From Oscillospiraceae bacterium (GTDB lineage Bacteria; Bacillota_A; Clostridia; Saccharofermentanales; Saccharofermentanaceae), in contig CADCPU010000066.1 of the NCBI GenBank assembly GCA_902803365.1, positions 1 through 9,928 of the forward strand: a DNA stretch of 9,928 nt, written 5' to 3'. A program made the translations under genes and the position numbers. Of the stretch, positions 7,608-9,928 are shown in pieces. Position 1 is the stretch's first letter. The number at the start of each line of letters is the position of its first letter. The notes under the pieces were generated by a model, which was not told the origin of the DNA, searched no databases, and saw nothing but the letters and a program-made list of their open reading frames with translations.

Positions 7608-7636
7608 ATCTTAACAAAAATTGTCTTGACATTCAA
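7608..7636 (-). promoter_or_regulatory. Predicted promoter of the fakB-fakB-fakA-plsX operon
   Basis: On the minus strand, TTGAAT (-35, plus coordinates 7631-7636) and TAAGAT (-10, 7608-7613) are separated by exactly 17 bp, with a TG-N extension directly before the -10. Each hexamer matches the SigA consensus at 4 of 6 positions. Transcription would begin near 7600, giving a leader of about 45 nt with the SD at 7566-7570. The -35 lies inside the palindrome at 7626-7653. A perfect TATAAT also occurs on the minus strand (7582-7587), but it has no -35 partner and lies too near the SD to be the likelier choice. Confidence 0.5.
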
Positions 7637-7653
7637 ACTGTTTTGAATGTTAA
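7626..7653. promoter_or_regulatory. 28-bp palindromic operator candidate between divergent operons
   Basis: Perfect 9-bp arms, ACATTCAAA (7629-7637) and TTTGAATGT (7642-7650), flank a 4-bp centre (CTGT). The symmetry extends outward as TT at 7626-7627 and AA at 7652-7653, with a single mismatch at 7628/7651. There is no T run after it, so it is not a terminator. It overlaps the -35 elements of both predicted divergent promoters and touches the plus-strand -10, the expected place for a repressor operator. The size and symmetry suit a dimeric TetR- or MarR-type regulator. I do not recognise the exact motif, and no regulator gene lies in the window. Confidence 0.65.
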
Positions 7654-7654
7654 T
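7626..7654 (+). promoter_or_regulatory. Predicted promoter of the hydrolase / AMP-binding operon
   Basis: A perfect -35 TTGACA (7626-7631) is followed after 17 bp by GTTAAT (7649-7654), a 4/6 match to the -10 consensus. A start near 7661 would leave a leader of about 40 nt before the ATG at 7700. Both boxes overlap the palindrome at 7626-7653. A second small dyad, GTTAAT/ATTAAC (7649-7654 and 7662-7667), covers the -10 and the start region and might be a weaker regulator site, or chance in AT-rich DNA. Confidence 0.55.
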
Positions 7655-7699
7655 TGAACATATTAACTGCTACTATTTTGCAGGGCTTGGGAGTTTTCT

Positions 7700-8671
7700 A
7701 TGGTAACTGTACAATTGCTCATGAGCGGCGGTCTCATCGCGTTCATAGCTGCACTCATTCTCCTTCTCGGCGGACTTGTCGTCATGTTCATCAAGGTCTA
7801 TCCGATCTCGGTTCGCGTATACGAGGAACAGGTAGTCAGAACGTCTAAGGAGAAATTCGGTTCAGCTTGTACATATACCGACAACGCAGAGCAGGTCGAG
7901 ATGTGGAACATCGGCCTTGATTTTGCGAAGACTATCGAAGACAAAAAACAGATCGTCGGCATCGTAAACGACGGCTTAAAGCTCCATGCAGAGTACTATG
8001 ATTTCGGTTCCGATCGCTGTGTCATCGTCATACCGGGCAGATCCGAAGGTCTTATGTACGGTTATTATTTTGATATTCCTTACTATGAAGCCGGAATGAA
8101 TATCCTTGCGGTAGATCCTCGTTCTCACGGTGAGAGCGAAGGTAAATATCACTCCCTCGGCCACTACGAGCATCAGGATCTTGATAAGTGGCTCGAATGG
8201 CTCGAGAATGAGCACGGCATCAAGAAGGTATGGCTCCACTGCATCTGCGTCGGAACCGTAACGGGTCTTCTTGCTGCGATCAACGGCAAGAAAAAGGGCA
8301 ATATCTGCGGCATCGTAACTGAAGGTTGCTTCATAAACTTCAAGGAAACATTCAGAGAACACATCAAATATGAGAAGAAGCCTGTATATCCGGTACTTCC
8401 GATGTGCCTCCACCATATCGAGAAGAACACGGGTGCAGATCTCAAAAAAGAAGCTCCTCTCGAGCTCGTCAAGCAGATCGGCGACCTTCCGATACTCTTC
8501 TTGTACAGTAAGGAAGATATCTTCTCACTGCCTGCCAAGAGTCAGATACTCTACGATACCTGCGTATCAAAGAACAAGAAGATACTCTGGTACGACAAGG
8601 GCAGTCATTCCCACTTGAGGATCAACAATCAGGAAGCTTACGATTCCGCGATCAAGGAGTTTGTAGGATAA
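7700..8671 (+). CDS. Membrane-anchored alpha/beta hydrolase with a Cys at the nucleophile position
   Basis: A 323-aa protein with one N-terminal membrane segment (about 9-32) and an alpha/beta-hydrolase domain. The fold is supported by VIVIPGRSEG (108-117), VDPRSHGESEG (138-148) and the nucleophile elbow at 178-185. The elbow reads W-L-H-C-I-C-V-G where relatives have GxSxG, so Cys183 stands at the Ser position and Cys181 at the first Gly. Asp273 (SKEDIF) and His303 (KGSHSH) could complete a Cys-His-Asp triad like that of dienelactone hydrolase. The substrate is unknown; a thioester or acyl ester is a guess from its lipid neighbours. GGGAG lies 6 nt before the ATG. It is the first gene of the plus-strand operon, and the next gene starts on the base after its stop. 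Its promoter region contains the 7626-7653 palindrome. Confidence 0.87.
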   Translation: MVTVQLLMSGGLIAFIAALILLLGGLVVMFIKVYPISVRVYEEQVVRTSKEKFGSACTYTDNAEQVEMWNIGLDFAKTIEDKKQIVGIVNDGLKLHAEYYDFGSDRCVIVIPGRSEGLMYGYYFDIPYYEAGMNILAVDPRSHGESEGKYHSLGHYEHQDLDKWLEWLENEHGIKKVWLHCICVGTVTGLLAAINGKKKGNICGIVTEGCFINFKETFREHIKYEKKPVYPVLPMCLHHIEKNTGADLKKEAPLELVKQIGDLPILFLYSKEDIFSLPAKSQILYDTCVSKNKKILWYDKGSHSHLRINNQEAYDSAIKEFVG

Positions 8672-9928
8672 ATGAGGATCAAGAAAGAACTGCGCGAGTA
8701 TATCAAGTCACATACTGACGCGCTCAAAGCATCGAATATGGACCTTAAGTCCGTATACGAGATAATGTTTATGGAAAACGGCCTCATCATGTGCGAGAGC
8801 CAGGTCGGATACAGGATCAGACGCTGGTCCTATGCCGAGATGAAGACATATGCCGACAGATGCGCGGCACTCCTTTATTCCAAGATCGGCGCAACGCATT
8901 CATATGTCGCGCTCGAGATGGAAAACTGCGTCGAGTGGATAATGGCTTACTGGGCGATCTTAAAGAGCGGCAACAAGCCTTACCTTGTCAACTGCAGGCA
9001 TCCGCACGAATTGTCGGAAGGCATCCTCAAGACTTTGGGCATAGATATCATAATCGGTATGAACAAGACAGGGCTGACCGGAACTTTCGTTGATTTTCGA
9101 GCTGTCGCGGACGAAGCTATGGCAGGCGAAGTATCCTGCAGTTGTCCCGATGATGTTTTCGAGAACGAATTCTGCTTATCGACTTCCGCGACTTCGCTCC
9201 ACCAGTCGATATGCTTTTACACGGGCAAGGAGATCAGCAAGCAGATACTGGATGCCGAGGCGATCGTTGAGGAGAGCCCGAGGATGGCATCGATGTATCA
9301 CGGCTCCATAAAGCAGCTGGCATTCCTGCCTTTCTATCACATTTTCGGACTCTTCGCGGTCTATTTCTGGTTCGCATTCTTCGGAAGGACATTCGTCTTC
9401 CTCAAAAACTATGCGCCTGATACGATCACGAGGACGATAAGAAGGCACGAAGTTACGCATATCTTCGCAGTGCCTTTGCTCTGGCATACGGTTGAAGACA
9501 AGATAATGAAGGAGATCCGCCGTCAGCCTCCAAAGAAGCAAAAGGCTTTCTACACGGGACTTAAGATCTGCACGGCGCTCCAGAACATATCGCCTTACCT
9601 TGCCTGTGATCTCTCTAAGAAAATCATGGCTGAAGTGACGGATCAGGTATTCGGACCTTCCGTAAGATTCCTCATAAGCGGAGGAAGCTACATCCGCCAG
9701 TCGACTTTGGACCTCTTTAACGGTATCGGCTATCCGCTCCATAACGGCTACGGCATGAGCGAGGTGGGCATCACTTCGGTAGAGCTTCGTAAGCGCCCTA
9801 AAGACAGAAATCAAAACTCCGTAGGACATCCTCTCGAGTCGATCGAATACTCGATATCCCCTTCGGGAACCCTCTTGATCAAAGGAACTTCGATCAGTTC
9901 CAAGATCATGATCGACGGTGTCGTCCAG
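8672..9928 (+). CDS. AMP-binding / acyl-CoA synthetase-like protein with degenerate P-loop, 3' truncated by window
   Basis: An open frame of 419 codons begins MRIKKELREY and runs off the window without a stop. It belongs to the ANL (adenylate-forming) superfamily. A4-like LPFYHIFGL (219-227), SGG (336-338), A5-like NGYGMSE (358-364) and GTLLIKG (399-405) are in order and at normal spacing. The A3 P-loop, normally TSGTTGxPKG, reads TSATSLHQSI (171-180): the Gly residues and the Lys are gone. ATP use is therefore uncertain; it may be a divergent acyl-activating subfamily or a binding-only homologue. The C-terminal subdomain with the catalytic Lys lies outside the window, so length, fused carrier domains and activity cannot be judged. 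The ATG follows the upstream TAA directly (TAAATG). AAGGAG at 8654-8659 is 12 nt upstream, so translational coupling is likely. Confidence 0.87.
   Translation, partial: MRIKKELREYIKSHTDALKASNMDLKSVYEIMFMENGLIMCESQVGYRIRRWSYAEMKTYADRCAALLYSKIGATHSYVALEMENCVEWIMAYWAILKSGNKPYLVNCRHPHELSEGILKTLGIDIIIGMNKTGLTGTFVDFRAVADEAMAGEVSCSCPDDVFENEFCLSTSATSLHQSICFYTGKEISKQILDAEAIVEESPRMASMYHGSIKQLAFLPFYHIFGLFAVYFWFAFFGRTFVFLKNYAPDTITRTIRRHEVTHIFAVPLLWHTVEDKIMKEIRRQPPKKQKAFYTGLKICTALQNISPYLACDLSKKIMAEVTDQVFGPSVRFLISGGSYIRQSTLDLFNGIGYPLHNGYGMSEVGITSVELRKRPKDRNQNSVGHPLESIEYSISPSGTLLIKGTSISSKIMIDGVVQ

Noticed and set aside
7626..7653. Palindrome considered as a rho-independent terminator
   Set aside because: The stem is AT-rich, no T run follows on either strand, and it sits between divergent gene starts, where no transcript should end.
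7557..7699. Riboswitch or structured leader in the divergent region
   Set aside because: Both predicted leaders are only about 40-45 nt, and I see no known riboswitch core; there is not enough room for one.
9176..9829. 217-codon open frame antisense to the AMP-binding gene
   Set aside because: It lies opposite a frame with ANL motifs, has no recognisable domain, and its composition (Arg/Glu/Leu-rich) is that of a shadow frame.

Overview
The window looks like chromosome from an anaerobic Bacillota of the class Clostridia. The evidence is FakA/FakB (DegV)-type fatty-acid kinase genes next to plsX, consistently purine-rich Shine-Dalgarno sites, very tight gene packing and intermediate base composition. 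A gut or rumen lineage (Lachnospiraceae/Oscillospiraceae-like) is plausible, but this is inference. I see no RNA genes, insertion sequences, CRISPR arrays, attachment sites or replication origin.

Layout. Left, minus strand: the first codons of an unrecognised gene (1-56), preceded by a PldB-like lysophospholipase/alpha-beta hydrolase (59-1045). A 48-bp divergent gap follows. Then come two plus-strand genes: a membrane-anchored alpha/beta hydrolase (1094-2023) and a GT2 glycosyltransferase fused to a GtrA-like membrane domain (2052-3098). The latter ends tail to tail with plsX, and the two stop codons share one TTAA palindrome. Centre, minus strand: a compact four-gene operon read from 7556 down to 3095. 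In order of transcription it holds a DegV/FakB-like protein, a second DegV/FakB-like protein, FakA and PlsX, with gaps of 26, 29 and 12 bp. Right, plus strand: an alpha/beta hydrolase with Cys at the usual nucleophilic Ser position (7700-8671). It is followed at zero distance by an AMP-binding (acyl-CoA synthetase-like) gene that runs off the window (8672-9928) and has an eroded ATP-binding P-loop.

How the genes may work together. FakB proteins carry a fatty acid, FakA phosphorylates it to acyl-phosphate, and PlsX exchanges acyl groups between acyl-phosphate and acyl-ACP. The central operon is therefore a complete cytosolic route linking exogenous or recycled fatty acids to acyl-ACP and phospholipid synthesis. 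The flanking hydrolases could release fatty acids from (lyso)lipids, and the AMP-binding protein would be expected to act on acyl groups. This suggests a lipid-salvage neighbourhood, although the roles of the hydrolases and the ligase-like protein are inferred.

Regulation. The 143-bp divergent region (7557-7699) holds a 28-bp palindrome with two perfect 9-bp arms around a 4-bp centre. It overlaps the -35 elements of both predicted divergent promoters, so one regulator could control both the FakB/FakA/PlsX operon and the hydrolase/AMP-binding operon. The most unusual points are this shared operator, the Cys-nucleophile hydrolase coupled to a P-loop-degenerate adenylating-enzyme homologue, and the loss of the DegV-family His from both FakB paralogues.
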